DNA from: SZUA-584 sp964441275
GTDB lineage: Bacteria; Bacillota; Clostridia; Christensenellales; SZUA-584
DNA length: 8,099 bases
Reading direction: 5' to 3'
Assembly (NCBI GenBank): GCA_964441275.1
Contig: CAYTUG010000035.1
Span: forward strand, 1-8,099
Position numbers and translations under genes: made by a program. This document shows, one piece after another, positions 6,838-8,099 of the stretch (positions within the stretch are counted from its first letter, which is position 1; the number at the start of each line of letters is the position of its first letter). The notes under the pieces were generated by a model, which did not search any database, was not told the origin of the DNA, and worked only from the letters and a program-made list of their open reading frames with translations.

Positions 6838-7780
6838 CGAAGTCTGGTTATGTGCTGATTTCAACGATATGGAAAACTTCGGTCTGCTTTGTAAAGCAAG
6901 GTTGCTTGCCTCCAAATGTGGCAGGCAGGTCGCAGTCGTTATTTTTAATTCTTCTTCTGATGATTCCTTGCTGATACACAAAGGGGCGGATATTGTTTAC
7001 AATTTATGCGCAGAAGGTAGCAATATAGTTAAATCGCAGGCTCTTTTTGATCTATGTAATGAATACCATCCCGATATTTTATTATTCCCAGCAACCGTTG
7101 AATACAGTGCCATAGCCGCGCGTACAGCTGCAAAGCTAAGTACCGGCCTGACCGCCGATTGTACCAGCCTTGAAGTTGATAAGAACGGCCTTCTGAAACA
7201 AACGCGTCCTGCATTTGGCGGCGGGTTGATTGCAGATATATACTGCTATAATAGACGGCCGCAAATGGCAACAGTCCGACCCGGAGTGTTTCCGGTGTCT
7301 AATCCGGATTTGCGAAGAAAAGGAACGCATATATCCTTTAAGTTAACCTCGATGCATGCAGACCCTGTCAAAATACTTTCAATAGAAAGAATATCGTCAA
7401 AAAAAGATTTGCGTGAAGGGAACATTATTGTTGCCGGAGGCAAAGGCATAGGCTCTCGTGAAGGTTTTGGTTTATTAGAATCACTAGCGGATCGCATTGG
7501 CGGCCTTTTGGGTGCGTCACGTTCCGCTGTAGATGCGGGATATGCAGACTATGATCGCCAGATAGGGCAAACCGGGTTGTCTGTCAGCCCGAACCTGTAT
7601 ATTGCATTCGCTATATCCGGAGCACCCCAACACATTGCAGGCATGAATACATCCAGCAAAGTTATTGCAATTAATAGTGACCCCGAAGCACCGATATTTG
7701 ATTATGCAGATCTTGCAATCGTCGGTGATTGGTTTGAAACGGTAAATGCTATATTAAAAACAATTAAAGACAAGACATAA
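6830..7780 (+). CDS. etfA: Electron transfer flavoprotein, alpha subunit
   Basis: This 316-residue EtfA carries the stable FAD of the Etf dimer. The N-terminal domain (about 1-185) keeps family segments such as EYSAIAARTAAKLSTGLTADC (91-111), QTRPAFGG (124-131) and MATVRPGVF (146-154). The C-terminal FAD domain is complete: GGKGIGSREGF (203-213), GASRSAVDAGYADYDRQIGQTG (228-249), SPNLYIAFAISGAPQH (253-268) and INSDPEAPIF (281-290). The pattern R-x-A-V-D, Q-T-G, S-G-x-x-Q-H matches known FAD contacts. There is no N-terminal ferredoxin domain, unlike some clostridial EtfA proteins. AGAGGTG just before the ATG, inside the end of etfB, serves as its ribosome binding site. It is the last gene of the operon. 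Electrons from the flavoprotein and iron-sulfur subunits encoded upstream are expected to reach this FAD. Whether they go to NAD+, ferredoxin or a quinone is not visible. Confidence 0.94.
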   Translation: MPNEVWLCADFNDMENFGLLCKARLLASKCGRQVAVVIFNSSSDDSLLIHKGADIVYNLCAEGSNIVKSQALFDLCNEYHPDILLFPATVEYSAIAARTAAKLSTGLTADCTSLEVDKNGLLKQTRPAFGGGLIADIYCYNRRPQMATVRPGVFPVSNPDLRRKGTHISFKLTSMHADPVKILSIERISSKKDLREGNIIVAGGKGIGSREGFGLLESLADRIGGLLGASRSAVDAGYADYDRQIGQTGLSVSPNLYIAFAISGAPQHIAGMNTSSKVIAINSDPEAPIFDYADLAIVGDWFETVNAILKTIKDKT

Positions 7781-7838
7781 AGTAGATTTATAAAATTGGT
7801 TTTGTCTTTAAACCTTTTATTTATTATAATTTTTGTTT
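7764..7838 (+). terminator. Long-stem terminator candidate of the Etf operon
   Basis: TTAAAGACAA (7764-7773) pairs perfectly with TTGTCTTTAA (7802-7811). The stem can extend inward by three more pairs, one of them G-T, leaving a 22-base loop. That loop holds its own small hairpin, ATAAA-GTAGA-TTTAT (7777-7791). A T-rich tract (about 7814-7838) follows. The upstream arm lies inside the last etfA codons. The stem is AT-rich and the loop long, so this is a weak rho-independent terminator at best. No gene is seen between it and the transposase remnant. Confidence 0.4.
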
Positions 7839-7901
7839 GCCCTTTTACTTTAGGAATGTACCTCTATTAGCTTTTAAGTTGTTTTTCATAAATCATTGTA
7901 G

Positions 7902-7962
7902 GTTTGTCAAACATATTGGACAGTGTACTGTCTAAGATATTCGGTTGGCTTAAGCCAACCGA
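7902..7962. repeat. Three consecutive palindromes at the transposase 3' end
   Basis: Within 61 bases stand GTTTG-T-CAAAC (7902-7912, spanning the stop codon), GACAGT-GT-ACTGTC (7919-7932, extendable by two A-T pairs across a wobble) and a perfect 22-base palindrome at 7941-7962, with eleven-base arms and TTAA at its centre. The last encodes the G-W-L-K-P-T-E part of the transposase. They could be transposase-binding sites near the element end or a fold that limits readthrough. The sequence facts are direct; the roles are guesses. Confidence 0.75.
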
Positions 7963-8099
7963 GCGGGCGCATGGGTATATTGTTTGAGCGATATCGGTAA
8001 GCCTTAAGCTGCTGTTTAAAGTCGGTGAAGGAATAGAAGGTTATAGTAAAACCGCTTATTATCTTCCCTGTGACTGCGTTCAACTTTGCCGTTATGCCT
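7907..8099 (-). pseudogene. C-terminal end of a frameshifted integrase-core transposase
   Basis: Entering from the right edge on the minus strand, the first frame reads RHNGKVERSHREDNKRFYYN (8099-8040). This is the region around the catalytic glutamate of rve-type DDE transposases (the E in GKVERSH). After a single base (8039) the protein continues in a different frame as FYSFTDFKQQLKAY, then RSNNIPMRPLGW and EYLRQYTVQYV, stopping with TGA at 7909-7907. The two halves are adjacent parts of one protein, so one extra base or two missing bases broke it. The NNIPMRPLGW pattern corresponds to the N-x-R-P-H-x-x-L-G element at the end of IS481/IS3-type transposases. Most of the gene lies outside the window. 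A programmed frameshift so near the end is unlikely. Confidence 0.82.

Noticed and set aside
1..8099. CRISPR array, tRNA, rRNA or riboswitch
   Set aside because: No regularly spaced direct repeats, no cloverleaf with a GTTCRA-type arm and no known riboswitch core were noticed on either strand by eye.

Overview
The window looks like chromosomal DNA from an anaerobic Bacillota (a clostridial or Negativicutes-type organism). This is inferred from the moderate AT-richness, strong AGGAGG-type ribosome binding sites, an RpiR-type sugar regulator, an electron-transfer flavoprotein (Etf) operon and transposase debris of a type common in Firmicutes. No marker gene fixes the species.

Layout. Positions 1-139 are an AT-rich edge with an unused ribosome binding site just after iolB and a faint trace of a transposase tail. 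Minus-strand iolB (140-955) encodes a 5-deoxy-glucuronate isomerase-type enzyme. Upstream of it on the same strand is a decayed RpiR-family regulator (about 999-1764) with several frameshifts. An intergenic control region (1765-1928) holds divergent promoters and three copies of the heptamer ATCTGTT. A tight plus-strand operon of five genes follows (1929-7780): a VAO-type FAD oxidoreductase resembling alkyl-DHAP synthase/GlcD, a GlcF/HdrD-like iron-sulfur protein, an FGGY carbohydrate kinase, EtfB and EtfA. A long-stem terminator candidate ends the operon. At the right edge (7907-8099) is the frameshifted C-terminus of an integrase-core transposase on the minus strand, carrying three consecutive palindromes.

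How the genes may work together (inference). The FAD protein would oxidise a carbohydrate-type substrate such as a polyol, inositol, sugar acid or their phosphate. Electrons would pass through the two [4Fe-4S] clusters of the partner protein to the EtfAB flavoprotein, which may bifurcate or confurcate them. The FGGY kinase would phosphorylate a substrate or product, and the IolB-like isomerase would serve the same route. This is not the textbook NAD-dependent Iol pathway, because none of the other iol genes is present in the window.

The most unusual protein is the iron-sulfur subunit. Its two N-terminal ferredoxin-type cluster motifs are intact, but both downstream CCG domains have lost every cysteine normally used for metal or cluster binding. 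The regulator is clearly broken while its presumed target operon is intact, so control of the operon may have changed recently.
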